From Oscillospiraceae bacterium (GTDB lineage Bacteria; Bacillota; Clostridia; Oscillospirales; Oscillospiraceae), in NCBI GenBank assembly GCA_015068035.1, contig SVLI01000002.1, forward strand, positions 124,001 to 188,000: a DNA stretch of 64,000 bases, in the 5' to 3' direction. The translations under genes were made by a program, and so were the position numbers. The notes under the pieces are model-generated. The model worked only from the letters and a program-made list of their open reading frames with translations, searched no databases and was not told where the DNA came from. Within the stretch, counting starts at the first letter, position 1. Each line of letters opens with the position of its first letter. This document shows positions 36,255-45,067 of the stretch, piece after piece.

Positions 36255-36404
36255 ATGCGAGTTAAACTGACCCTTAGATGCAACGAGTGCAAGCAGAGAA
36301 ACTACAACACGTTCAAGAACAAAAAGAACACTCCGGACAAGCTCGAGATGAGCAAGTATTGTCGTTTCTGCCGCAAGCACACCGTGCATACCGAAACCAA
36401 GTAA
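36255..36404 (+). CDS. rpmG: 50S ribosomal protein L33
   Basis: 49 residues, the zinc-binding (C+) form: CNEC (about 9-12) and CRFC (36-39) supply four cysteines. The start follows AAGGAGG at a spacing of 8. [30 protein letters not shown] is the standard L33 sequence. It is the first gene of the secE-nusG unit, as in most Firmicutes. Replacement by a cysteine-free paralogue under zinc limitation is known in relatives, but none is seen here. Confidence 0.97.
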   Translation: MRVKLTLRCNECKQRNYNTFKNKKNTPDKLEMSKYCRFCRKHTVHTETK

Positions 36405-36427
36405 GGCTTTCAGAAAGGATGCGCGAA

Positions 36428-36694
36428 ATGGCAAAAGAAGAAAAGAAACCCACTGCCCCCAAAGCAGCCGTCCAGAAGAAGCCTGACAAGAAGCCCGGTC
36501 TGTTCAAGAAGATCGCCAAGTGGTTCCGCGAGATGCGCAGCGAACTGAAAAAGGTGATCTGGCCCACGCCGAAGCAGCTTCTCAACAACACCATCGTGGC
36601 GCTTGTTGTGATGGCCGTGTTCGCGATCGTGATCTGGGCGTTCGACCAGCTTGCGAGTGCCGCGATCCAGGCGCTCATCACCATTACGGGTTAA
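36428..36694 (+). CDS. secE: Preprotein translocase subunit SecE
   Basis: Small essential subunit of the SecYEG channel, 88 residues. A Lys/Pro/Ala-rich cytosolic N-terminus (about 1-30) precedes the conserved amphipathic helix FREMRSELKKVIWPTPKQLLNNT and a single transmembrane helix (about 56-80). The ATG at 36428 is used because AAAGG lies 9 bases before it; an ATG three codons earlier touches that site. Co-transcribed with nusG, 5 bases downstream. Confidence 0.95.
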   Translation: MAKEEKKPTAPKAAVQKKPDKKPGLFKKIAKWFREMRSELKKVIWPTPKQLLNNTIVALVVMAVFAIVIWAFDQLASAAIQALITITG

Positions 36695-36699
36695 GCAAG

Positions 36700-37224
36700 A
36701 TGGCTGAGACGGCAAAATGGTATGTGATCCACACATACTCCGGTTATGAGAACACCGTTGTAGCCTCCATTTTGAAGGCTGCGGAAAACCGCCGCATGCA
36801 GGATCTGATCCTGGATGTGAAGATTCCCATGGAGACCGTGACGGAGAAGACCGACGCCGGCGACAAGATCGTCGAGCGCAAGCTCTTTCCCGGATATGTG
36901 CTGGTGAAGATGATTATGACGGACGAGAGCTGGTATCTCGTGCGTAACGTCCGCGGCTGCACCGGCTTCGTGGGCAGCGCGGGCAAACCCATCCCCCTCT
37001 CCGATCAGGAGATCTATGACATGGGCGTGGAGCGGCACGAAATCGTGGTCGGCTTCGACATCGGCGACACGGTCAAGGTCGTGGACGGCCCGCTGGAGGG
37101 CTTCCTCGGCACAGTCGACGAGCTGGAGCCCGAGAAGGATCGGGTCCGCGTCATTGTTTCCATGTTTGGGCGTGAGACGCCCGTCGACCTTGATCTCGAT
37201 CAGGTCGAAATCGTAAAAGAATAA
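36700..37224 (+). CDS. nusG: Transcription termination/antitermination factor NusG
   Basis: RNA-polymerase-bound elongation factor, 174 residues. The N-terminal NGN domain (about 1-120) starts with KWYVIHTYSGYEN and contains KLFPGYVLVKM and VRNVRGCTGFVG. The C-terminal KOW domain (about 125-174) has GDTVKVVDGPLEGFLGTVDEL and ends with DLDLDQVEIVKE. No strong ribosome binding site precedes the ATG, only 5 bases after secE, so translation is probably coupled. Confidence 0.97.
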   Translation: MAETAKWYVIHTYSGYENTVVASILKAAENRRMQDLILDVKIPMETVTEKTDAGDKIVERKLFPGYVLVKMIMTDESWYLVRNVRGCTGFVGSAGKPIPLSDQEIYDMGVERHEIVVGFDIGDTVKVVDGPLEGFLGTVDELEPEKDRVRVIVSMFGRETPVDLDLDQVEIVKE

Positions 37225-37242
37225 TCAGGAGGTGCTTTAGAA

Positions 37243-37671
37243 GTGGCACAGAAAATAGTTGGATACGCCAGATTCCAGGTTCCCGCCGGCAAGGCGACTC
37301 CCGCCCCCCCGGTTGGCCCGGCTCTCGGTCAGTACGGTATCAACATCTCTCAGTTCACCAAGGATTTCAACGAGCGCACGAAGAATGACATGGGCATGAT
37401 GATCCCCGTCATCGTCACCGTGTACTCCGACCGCAGCTTCAGCTTCGTCACCAAGACGCCCCCGGCCGCTCTTCTCATCAAGAAGGCCTGCGGCATCGAG
37501 ACTGCCTCCGGCGTGCCGCAGCGCGACAAGGTCGCCACCATCAGCCGTGAGGATCTGCGGAAAATCGCCGAGCAGAAAATGCCCGACCTCAACTGCACCG
37601 ACATCGACGCTGCCATGAGCATGATCGCCGGCACCTGCCGCAGCATGGGCGTCCTTGTGGCGGCTGAGTAA
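37243..37671 (+). CDS. rplK: 50S ribosomal protein L11
   Basis: 142 residues, binds the GTPase-associated region of 23S rRNA. The start is a GTG with AGGAGG 9 bases upstream. The N-terminal domain shows [19 protein letters not shown]. The C-terminal rRNA-binding domain has [15 protein letters not shown], and [13 protein letters not shown] near the end. It follows nusG by 18 bases and precedes rplA by 72 bases. Confidence 0.97.
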   Translation: MAQKIVGYARFQVPAGKATPAPPVGPALGQYGINISQFTKDFNERTKNDMGMMIPVIVTVYSDRSFSFVTKTPPAALLIKKACGIETASGVPQRDKVATISREDLRKIAEQKMPDLNCTDIDAAMSMIAGTCRSMGVLVAAE

Positions 37672-37743
37672 GTCCGCTTCCCCGCAAGTGGGAGGATGTG
37701 CAAACGCATATCTGCCTAACCACATTTCAAGGAGGAAATTAAA

Positions 37744-38436
37744 TTGTTCAGAGGTAAAAATTATAAAGAGAGCGCTAAGCTCGTTGACAAAAGCAATCTT
37801 TACGATGCGCAGGACGCCTTCGCCCTCGTATGCCAGGCCAGCAAGGCCAAGTTTGACGAAACCGTCGAGCTGCATGTGAAGCTCGGTGTTGACAGCCGTC
37901 ATGCCGACCAGCAGGTCCGTGGCGCCATCGTGCTGCCCCACGGCACCGGCAAGACCCGCCGCGTGCTCGTTTTCTGCAAGCCCGAGCGTGAAGAAGAAGC
38001 CCTCGCGGCCGGCGCCGATTTCGCCGGTGGCCAGGATCTCGTTCAGAAGATTCAGACCGAAAACTGGTTCGATTACGATGTCGTCGTCGCCACGCCCGAT
38101 ATGATGGGTGTCGTCGGCCGTCTCGGTAAGCTCCTTGGCCCCAAGGGCCTCATGCCCTCCCCCAAGGCCGGCACCGTGACCCCGAACCTCGCGCAGGCCA
38201 TTGCGGAAATCAAGGCCGGTAAGATCGAGTACCGTCTCGACAAGACCAACATCATCCACTGCCCCATCGGCAAGGTCAGCTTTGGCCCCGAGAAGCTCAT
38301 GGAGAACTACCAGACGCTCATCGGCGCGATCGTCAAGGCCAAGCCCGCCGCTGCCAAGGGTCAGTACATCCGCAGCTGCGTTACCGCTTCCACCATGGGC
38401 CCCGGCGTCAAGATCAACGCCAACAAGCCTGTGTAA
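37744..38436 (+). CDS. rplA: 50S ribosomal protein L1
   Basis: 230 residues, forms the L1 stalk and represses its own operon in many bacteria. The start is a rare TTG with AAGGAGG 8 bases upstream. [34 protein letters not shown] and [26 protein letters not shown] are diagnostic. The usual next genes, rplJ and rplL, are missing; a terminator follows at once. Confidence 0.97.
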   Translation: MFRGKNYKESAKLVDKSNLYDAQDAFALVCQASKAKFDETVELHVKLGVDSRHADQQVRGAIVLPHGTGKTRRVLVFCKPEREEEALAAGADFAGGQDLVQKIQTENWFDYDVVVATPDMMGVVGRLGKLLGPKGLMPSPKAGTVTPNLAQAIAEIKAGKIEYRLDKTNIIHCPIGKVSFGPEKLMENYQTLIGAIVKAKPAAAKGQYIRSCVTASTMGPGVKINANKPV

Positions 38437-38455
38437 GCGATTTAACATCAATTAC

Positions 38456-38497
38456 AAACGGCGGAGTTTCCGAAACGGAAGCTCCGCCGTTTTATTT
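38456..38497 (+). terminator. Terminator after rplA
   Basis: AAACGGCGGAG with TTCCG (38456-38472) pairs with CGGAA and CTCCGCCGTTT (38476-38492), followed by TATTTTG. It ends the L11-L1 operon before any rplJL. Confidence 0.9.
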
Positions 38498-38530
38498 TGC
38501 CCAAAACAAAACTATACTGCAGGCAACACA

Positions 38531-38566
38531 AACAAAAATTACCCCGCCCGAAATCGGGCGGGGTAA
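38531..38566 (-). terminator. Terminator after gap
   Basis: TTACCCCGCCCG (38539-38550) pairs with CGGGCGGGGTAA (38555-38566). On the minus strand TTTTTGTTTG follows. It is 11 bases past the gap stop codon. Confidence 0.9.
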
Positions 38567-38577
38567 TTTGGTTTTTC

Positions 38578-39615
<1,038 letters not shown>

Positions 39616-39670
39616 TTATACCTGATTATTCTGTTGATATCAAAATGTAGGATGCTTGCTTGCAGCTCCC

Positions 39671-39698
39671 ATTATACGCCCCCTACACAATTTTGCAA
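39671..39698 (-). promoter_or_regulatory. Promoter of gap
   Basis: Minus strand: TTGCAA (39693-39698), 16 bases, TATAAT (39671-39676). A second candidate, TTGATA-17-TATAAG, lies closer to the gene (about 39615-39643). Confidence 0.65.
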
Positions 39699-39761
39699 CA
39701 GCTACCGGCGGATACCTCGGAAATTTTTTCTAAAAAAACGTAAAAAATTTGCTTTACCCCC

Positions 39762-39814
39762 TTTACAAACAGAAAACAGTCTGCTATACTCTAATTGTAA
39801 ATGATAATTATTAC
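39762..39814 (+). promoter_or_regulatory. perR promoter with Fur/PerR-type operator
   Basis: TTTACA (39762-39767), 17 bases, TATACT (39785-39790) with an extended TGC. GTAAATGATAATTATTAC (39797-39814) is a near-palindrome just past the -10, where a bound repressor would block transcription. It matches the 7-1-7 Fur-family consensus well (TGATAAT, then ATTA). Autoregulation is expected. Confidence 0.7.
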
Positions 39815-39832
39815 TGTTAAGGGGGTGGGGCG

Positions 39833-40237
39833 ATGCCGGCAGTCAGCAGACACAGTGCAAAGCGGGATGCGATCCTCTCGGCGCTTCGGGAGACGACTTG
39901 TCATCCAAGTGCGGAATGGGTTTATTTGCGTCTGAAGCCGGAGCATCCGGATCTGAGCCTTGGCACAGTTTACCGAAATCTGGCTCTGTTTCGCCGACGC
40001 GGCGACATTTGCAGCGTTGGAACAGTCGATGGGCAGGAGCGTTTTGACGCGAACACCGGCGTGCACGCGCATTTCATCTGCGAAAAATGCAGCTGCGTGC
40101 AGGACATGGACGCCTCGCTCGTCCCGCGGGAGTCCTATTCGGAGCTCACCGCACAGTACGGGTTCAGCCCAAGGACACACACGCTGACCTTTTACGGACT
40201 GTGTCAGGACTGTGTGGCACAGGAAAAAGAAGCATAA
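39833..40237 (+). CDS. perR: Fur-family peroxide regulator, PerR-like
   Basis: 134 residues. N-terminal winged helix (about 8-75) with HPSAEWVYLRLKPEHPDLSLGTVYRNLALFRRRGDI. Regulatory metal residues are likely in RFDANTGVHAHFICEKC and MDASL; the Asp in the latter favours PerR over Fur. The structural zinc site is CEKC plus CQDC. GGGGTGGGG precedes the ATG. Its neighbours are two rubrerythrin-type peroxidases, the expected PerR targets. Fur or Zur remain possible from sequence alone. Confidence 0.88.
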   Translation: MPAVSRHSAKRDAILSALRETTCHPSAEWVYLRLKPEHPDLSLGTVYRNLALFRRRGDICSVGTVDGQERFDANTGVHAHFICEKCSCVQDMDASLVPRESYSELTAQYGFSPRTHTLTFYGLCQDCVAQEKEA

Positions 40238-40268
40238 ATACGCGCACAATTCCCTTTGGGATCAAAAA

Positions 40269-40283
40269 TATTAAGAATTATAA
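40269..40283 (+). promoter_or_regulatory. Candidate PerR box before rubrerythrin
   Basis: TATTAAG-A-ATTATAA matches 11 of 14 consensus bases of TTATAAT-n-ATTATAA, with the right half exact. It lies 17 bases before the rubrerythrin start codon. Confidence 0.45.
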
Positions 40284-40300
40284 ATCAGGAGGAACATAAT

Positions 40301-40885
40301 ATGAAGAAGTTTGTTTGCCGAATCTGCGGTTACGTCCACGAGGGTGACAGCGCGCCCGAGATCTGCCCCCAGTGCAAGCAGAAGAACGCCTTTGACGAGG
40401 TCGTTGGCGAGATGAAGCTGGCCGCCGAGCACGAGTACGGCGTCTATGCCAAGACCGTGAAGAACAACGAGAACGTCTCTGACGAAGACAAGAAGTACAT
40501 CCTCGAGCAGCTTCTGGCCAACTTCAACGGCGAGTGCAGCGAGGTCGGCATGTACCTCTGCATGGCGCGCATCGCGCACCGCGAGGGCTATCCCGAGATC
40601 GGTCTCTACTGGGAGAAGGCCGCTTACGAAGAGGCGGAGCACGCAGCGAAGTTTGCTGAGCTTCTCGGCAGCGAGCTGGAGCCCAACATGACCGACTGCA
40701 CCAAGAAGAACCTCGCCTGGCGCGTGGATTGCGAATACGGCGCGACCGCCGGCAAGACCGAGCTGGCCACCGTCGCCAAGAAAAACGGCCTGGATGCCAT
40801 CCACGACACCGTCCATGAGATGGCCCGCGATGAGGCTCGCCACGGCAAGGCGCTGGAAGGCCTGCTGAACCGTTACTTCAAGTAA
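40301..40885 (+). CDS. rbr: Rubrerythrin, rubredoxin domain first
   Basis: Non-haem diiron peroxidase that reduces hydrogen peroxide, 194 residues. The order is reversed compared with classical rubrerythrin: the rubredoxin-like zinc or iron domain is N-terminal ([20 protein letters not shown], about 6-25) and the four-helix diiron domain follows ([38 protein letters not shown], ending [18 protein letters not shown]). AGGAGG lies 8 bases before the ATG. The reading frame is almost identical to the 3' part of the next gene. Electrons probably come from the rubredoxin or flavin partners in this cluster. Confidence 0.95.
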   Translation: MKKFVCRICGYVHEGDSAPEICPQCKQKNAFDEVVGEMKLAAEHEYGVYAKTVKNNENVSDEDKKYILEQLLANFNGECSEVGMYLCMARIAHREGYPEIGLYWEKAAYEEAEHAAKFAELLGSELEPNMTDCTKKNLAWRVDCEYGATAGKTELATVAKKNGLDAIHDTVHEMARDEARHGKALEGLLNRYFK

Positions 40886-40900
40886 GCCGAACAAATTATC

Positions 40901-40929
40901 TACTCCCCGCAGAATATCTGCGGGGAGTA
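40901..40929 (+). terminator. Hairpin between the two rubrerythrin genes
   Basis: TACTCCCCGCAGA (40901-40913) pairs perfectly with TCTGCGGGGAGTA (40917-40929). The tail TTCTAAGG is weakly T-rich, so it may be a partial terminator or an mRNA-stabilising stem. Confidence 0.6.
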
Positions 40930-40953
40930 TTCTAAGGTAAAAGAGGAAATGTT

Positions 40954-42201
40954 ATGAATACCAAGGCTCTCTACAATCTGTCCTACGGTGTATATTTCAT
41001 GTCCGCACAGGATGGCGGCAAAGATAACGCCTGCATCATCAACACCGCCGTGCAGGTGGCGAATAACCCCACCCGCATCTCCGTCGCGGCGATCAAGGGC
41101 AATCTCACCCACGATATGATTCTTGCCACCGGAAAGTGCAACCTCTCCCCCCTGACCACGGATGCCCCCTTCTCGCTGTTCCAGCATTTCGGCATGCAGT
41201 CGGGGCGGGACGCGGACAAGTTCGCGGATTTCCCCCATGTGGCAAGAAGCGAGAACGGCCTTTATTATCTGACCGCGTATTCCACCGCGTTTTTGTCTTT
41301 GAAGATCGTGGAGTCTCACGATCTGGGCAGCCACACGCTCTTCATCGGCGAGCTGGTGGATGGTGAGGTGCTCTCCAAGGGTGAAAACTGCACTTACAGC
41401 TATTATCAGTCCACCATCAAAGCAAGCGCGCCGAAGCCTGCGGTGAAAAAGGGCTGGAGATGCAAGGTCTGCGGCTATGTTTACGAGGGCGACAAGCTTC
41501 CCGAAGATTATATCTGCCCGGTTTGCAAGCACGGCGCCGAAGATTTCGAATACTTTGAGGAGACCGAGGCCGCGGCGGCACCGGCTCCTGCCACCGTCGA
41601 AGCAAAGCCCGCGGGCAGCAAGAAGTTTGTTTGCCGAATCTGCGGTTACGTCCACGAGGGTGACAGCGCGCCCGAGATCTGCCCCCAGTGCAAGCAGAAG
41701 AACGCCTTTGACGAGGTCGTTGGCGAGATGAAGCTGGCCGCCGAGCATGAGTACGGCGTCTATGCCAAGACCGTCAAGAACAACGAGAATGTCTCTGACG
41801 AAGATAAGAAGTACATCCTCGAGCAGCTGCTGGCCAACTTCAACGGCGAGTGCAGCGAGGTCGGCATGTATCTCTGCATGGCGCGCGTCGCGCACCGCGA
41901 GGGCTATCCCGAGATCGGCCTCTACTGGGAGAAGGCCGCTTACGAAGAGGCGGAGCACGCAGCGAAGTTTGCCGAGCTTCTCGGCAGCGAGCTGGAGCCC
42001 AACATGACCGACTGCACCAAGAAGAATCTTGCCTGGCGCGTGGATTGCGAGTACGGCGCGACCGCCGGCAAGACCGAGCTGGCCACCGTCGCCAAGAAGA
42101 ACGGCCTGGATGCCATCCACGATACGGTGCATGAGATGGCCCGCGATGAGGCCCGCCACGGCAAGGCGCTGCAGGGTCTGCTGGAGCGGCACTTCAAGTA
42201 A
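40954..42201 (+). CDS. Flavin reductase-rubredoxin-rubrerythrin fusion
   Basis: 415 residues with four parts. Residues 1-155 are a flavin reductase domain as in high-molecular-weight rubredoxin ([37 protein letters not shown]). Residues 167-200 are a rubredoxin ([10 protein letters not shown] with CPVCK; Cys 170, 173, 188, 191). After an Ala/Pro linker (205-222), residues 223-415 are a complete reverse rubrerythrin (Cys 227, 230, 243, 246, then the diiron bundle). The design puts NAD(P)H oxidation, electron relay and peroxide reduction in one chain. The last 193 residues differ from the upstream rubrerythrin at only four positions. AGAGGAAATGTT precedes the ATG. Confidence 0.94.
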   Translation: MNTKALYNLSYGVYFMSAQDGGKDNACIINTAVQVANNPTRISVAAIKGNLTHDMILATGKCNLSPLTTDAPFSLFQHFGMQSGRDADKFADFPHVARSENGLYYLTAYSTAFLSLKIVESHDLGSHTLFIGELVDGEVLSKGENCTYSYYQSTIKASAPKPAVKKGWRCKVCGYVYEGDKLPEDYICPVCKHGAEDFEYFEETEAAAAPAPATVEAKPAGSKKFVCRICGYVHEGDSAPEICPQCKQKNAFDEVVGEMKLAAEHEYGVYAKTVKNNENVSDEDKKYILEQLLANFNGECSEVGMYLCMARVAHREGYPEIGLYWEKAAYEEAEHAAKFAELLGSELEPNMTDCTKKNLAWRVDCEYGATAGKTELATVAKKNGLDAIHDTVHEMARDEARHGKALQGLLERHFK

Positions 42202-42219
42202 GAATAAAACGCCTGAAAC

Positions 42220-42252
42220 AAAAAGGCACACGGATCCTCCGTGTGCCTTTTT
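42220..42252. terminator. Bidirectional terminator
   Basis: AAAAAGGCACACGGA (42220-42234) pairs with TCCGTGTGCCTTTTT (42238-42252). It separates the converging fusion gene and the 791-residue membrane protein gene. Confidence 0.9.
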
Positions 42253-42258
42253 ATTTGC

Positions 42259-44634
42259 TTAAATAACGGGAGCCTTATCCAGAATACCAAAACCGCAATG
42301 GTAATGGAGCTTCTTTACATAGAAAGACTTCACAGCCTGCTCGGCATCATCCCTGCCTTTCGGGATACGGATGATCATTTTCATGATATTCTCCCCATCC
42401 ACCTGACAGATCACGTGGCACTGCATATCGCTCTGCTCCGGCGACGTGCCCTGCACGTAGAAACGGACGCATCCCTGTTCGCTGTATTCCACAAAATCGT
42501 TTTGCTTTCCGTAGGAGAGGAAATCCCGCTCCTGGGCGCACAGCTCTTCCGCAAACGCCGTCAAATCGGTCACACCCGCGGGCATGGGATGCACGGACAC
42601 TTCCAAAGAACTCTGATCTTCCGAACAGGTGAAGAGGATGTCAATATCATTCCCCTCATTTTCCAGATTGTAATCCACCTGGTCATAGAGTGCGGGAGGA
42701 TACTTGAAGAAGAACTGATTCTGAGGCCCGGTGTAAGTGGAATAGGTTGCGGTGGCGATATAGGTCTCATCATAAAGAACTTCCCGACCTCTTCGGGATT
42801 TCAGTTCCGGTTCCGGAAAACGGACGAGAGGATCATTCAGCCGCTCTTCCTCAGCCTGACGCTCCGCTTCCAGACGCTCTTCCTCGGCCTGCTTTTCCGC
42901 TTCCGCCAGTTCTTCATCAAATGCGCTGGGTTTCAGCTCGATACGCTGGTAATCATTGGACTCCGCCCAAATATCATGGAATTTCCAACCCTCATGCTCT
43001 GTTTCCGCATCCATGTCATTGAAATAGGTCAACTTCGAGAGCAGGTCGTTTTCGTGTTCCAGAGAATAGATGTAGGGGCCGGCAAAACCGGTTACGCGGA
43101 CTTCGTCGCACTTCCAATCCACACGAACCAGCTCTCCCACTCCGATCAGCCGGGTGTCGATCCAGATCTGATCCTTTTCATCCAGGTAGATAGAATAGCG
43201 TCCCCTCTCACCCAGATCCACATAGTGGAGGGATACGAACCGGTCTGTTTTTCTGTTTTCTTCCGGATGGGTAAAGGTGACGACCTCATCCTGGCTGTAT
43301 TTGTCAATAAATACGATCTGATCGTCCCGCAGGTACAAAATGCCGTCGTCGCCCGCCATGGTATAGGGGAGGCCTGTACCGTTATAGGTGGGGGTGAAGG
43401 AGACCAACTCCTCCCGCTGGTTCGGTGCGCTCTGCAGAAAGACGGTGATCTCACCATCTTTGGCCTTTTCCGCGAAATAGGCGCAGTTTGTTTCGCTGTC
43501 ATATTCAATCAGCAGGCCGTTGCGCTGAGCATACGCCACAACGCCCACCTCATCGTAAGAGAACTTTGTTTCTTGGGTTGTATCTTGCCGCTGCAGAATA
43601 TCATAGACCCGTTCAAATTGTTCTTCTACAGAAAGTTTCTCGAAATCGCTGGTCCAGTTGGTCTTTTTCCAAGTGTAGTAGCCCCTTTTGCCGCATACAA
43701 ACACTTTGTCATAACCGAATACATAGGCATCGGTTCCCTTGACCACCAGAGCATCTGTTTCCTTTGCCCGATAACCCGCGTTGCAGTAATTGTCGGTGAT
43801 GGTGGGATTCTGCACGTAAAGGACACCGTTGGCGATATAAGCGAGGGTCTCTTCGTTTCCGGCGATGAGGTTTTTCTCGCCCTGCGCGATGTTGTTGCTG
43901 CCATTATAAACGTAATCATCATAGAAGCCGTTTTCAAAAACCCACTGGGCCTTTTCGTTGAACTGGCTTCGGAATTTTCTGTTGGCACCGATGTTCATAT
44001 GGTTAAGATGGGCCTGGGACAGCAGCACGGCCGGCTTGCAGGCAAATCCGCCGCTGATCGCGTTTGCGTAAGACAAGCAAGGCCAACCAATAACCGCAAG
44101 TATTATAACGCAGCCCAGAAAACTACGGAAGGCGCTACCTTTTTTCCGGACGGTGTTACCGGCGGCATTGATGGCAGCCTTTGTGCCGGCTTGCATGACT
44201 GCTCCGGTGGCAGCGGTCGCTGCCAGGGAAGCGGCGGCAGGCACCATAAAGGCGACTCCGGAGACATACTGGATGGATGTGATAAAACCGTTTACAATGG
44301 TAATCAGGAAACCGGTGAAAGCATAGGCCAAGACCGCGCCAACAACCAGAAGGACCATCGACTCGATCAAAATCTCCGCCATTGTGATCACGGCAAAGGG
44401 CAACGCAAAATAGAATGCACTGACAAATACACACATCAGCGCCATTCCCGCCGGAGGGAGCAAAAACAGTTCCAGCAATAAAAACAGAGCCAGAATGATT
44501 CCGCTGGGGAAGTTCAGCGCCGGGACAAAGGCTGCGATAACCTTTAAAATCAAAGAAACGTGAAAAAGAAGCATCACCCGTTTTTGCCAAATTTGAATCG
44601 ATGACATTTGCTCATTTGAAGCGCCGATACGCAT
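42259..44634 (-). CDS. Large unrecognised membrane protein with extracytoplasmic domains
   Basis: 791 residues, no family recognised. The start at 44634 has AGGAGG 8 bases upstream; an ATG two codons earlier is too close. Hydrophobic segments at about 20-40, 46-62, 66-88, 90-114 and 171-190, with an Ala-rich stretch (130-160). Residues 200-560 contain repeated short strand patterns with Gly-x-Leu-Tyr (GVLYVQN, GILYLRDDQIVFID, RYSIYLDEKDQIWID) that suggest a beta-propeller-like fold. A charged coiled coil (about 571-600, repeats of EAERQAEEERL) leads to a C-terminal domain (640-791) resembling PsbP/DcrB-like modules (FFFKYPPALYDQV). It is the only minus-strand gene between the perR and rubredoxin genes, and its base composition looks less GC-rich than its neighbours. 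Confidence 0.75.
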   Translation of the reverse strand: MRIGASNEQMSSIQIWQKRVMLLFHVSLILKVIAAFVPALNFPSGIILALFLLLELFLLPPAGMALMCVFVSAFYFALPFAVITMAEILIESMVLLVVGAVLAYAFTGFLITIVNGFITSIQYVSGVAFMVPAAASLAATAATGAVMQAGTKAAINAAGNTVRKKGSAFRSFLGCVIILAVIGWPCLSYANAISGGFACKPAVLLSQAHLNHMNIGANRKFRSQFNEKAQWVFENGFYDDYVYNGSNNIAQGEKNLIAGNEETLAYIANGVLYVQNPTITDNYCNAGYRAKETDALVVKGTDAYVFGYDKVFVCGKRGYYTWKKTNWTSDFEKLSVEEQFERVYDILQRQDTTQETKFSYDEVGVVAYAQRNGLLIEYDSETNCAYFAEKAKDGEITVFLQSAPNQREELVSFTPTYNGTGLPYTMAGDDGILYLRDDQIVFIDKYSQDEVVTFTHPEENRKTDRFVSLHYVDLGERGRYSIYLDEKDQIWIDTRLIGVGELVRVDWKCDEVRVTGFAGPYIYSLEHENDLLSKLTYFNDMDAETEHEGWKFHDIWAESNDYQRIELKPSAFDEELAEAEKQAEEERLEAERQAEEERLNDPLVRFPEPELKSRRGREVLYDETYIATATYSTYTGPQNQFFFKYPPALYDQVDYNLENEGNDIDILFTCSEDQSSLEVSVHPMPAGVTDLTAFAEELCAQERDFLSYGKQNDFVEYSEQGCVRFYVQGTSPEQSDMQCHVICQVDGENIMKMIIRIPKGRDDAEQAVKSFYVKKLHYHCGFGILDKAPVI

Positions 44635-44673
44635 TCTCATTTCCTCCTCTGGTTGTTCGGCATATTGCACTGT

Positions 44674-44702
44674 ATTATATAACAAAAAAAGAAAAAAAGA
44701 AA
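44674..44702 (-). promoter_or_regulatory. Possible promoter of the 791-residue protein gene
   Basis: Minus strand TATAAT (44674-44679) with TTTCTT (44697-44702) at 17 bases. The -35 matches poorly. Confidence 0.4.
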
Positions 44703-44720
44703 GCACCTAAAAGCACCTAA
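44701..44720. repeat. Tandem 10-base direct repeat
   Basis: AAGCACCTAA occurs twice without a gap. It abuts the -35 of the divergent membrane protein gene, so it could bind a regulator. Confidence 0.55.
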
Positions 44721-44799
44721 ATTTATGTGAAGTTCTTTCTTTGCATGAAGCAAATCGCATAGCGCGTCGGGAGCAGGAGCGACGAAGGCGTTTTGCAAA

Positions 44800-44880
44800 C
44801 CGTTCATGAGATGGCCGTGACGAGGCCCGCCACGGCAAGGCGCTGCAGGATCTGCCGGAAAGGCTTTCAGCAACAGGTAA
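44800..44880 (+). pseudogene. Decayed 3' fragment of rubrerythrin
   Basis: 44803-44866 matches the end of both rubrerythrin frames (compare 42129-42180): CATGAGATGGCC, GACGAGGCCCGCCACGGCAA and GGCGCTGCAG are shared. One base is missing after ATGGCC, which breaks the frame, and similarity fades past 44870. No 5' part or start codon remains. It is in the same orientation as the intact copies and lies on the far side of the 791-residue protein gene. It is a remnant of a third copy or of a rearrangement. Confidence 0.8.
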
Positions 44881-44900
44881 TCCATAAAAACATATAAAAA

Positions 44901-44930
44901 AGCGGAGGGCAAAACCTCCGCTCTCTTTAT
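44901..44930 (+). terminator. Terminator after rubrerythrin remnant
   Basis: AGCGGAGG (44901-44908) pairs with CCTCCGCT (44915-44922), followed by CTCTTTA. It probably once ended the lost rubrerythrin copy. Confidence 0.75.
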
Positions 44931-44960
44931 AACGATTTTGTAAATTCCGGGATACCCTGA

Positions 44961-44988
44961 TTGAAAAACGAAATTTATTTGGTATACT
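44961..44988 (+). promoter_or_regulatory. Sigma-A promoter of gpsA
   Basis: TTGAAA (44961-44966), 16 bases, TATACT (44983-44988). The leader is about 75 bases. Confidence 0.65.
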
Positions 44989-45067
44989 GAATTTGCGGCG
45001 GCGGGAAAAAAGTCCCCTTCGCAGGGGAACGACGCGCAAAACATGCACAGGGAAAGATGAAAAACAA

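Noticed and set aside
42241..44481. Plus-strand 746-codon frame opposite the large membrane protein gene
   Set aside because: The minus-strand frame has a good AGGAGG start and a coherent membrane-plus-soluble design; the plus frame begins within the terminator and has no binding site.
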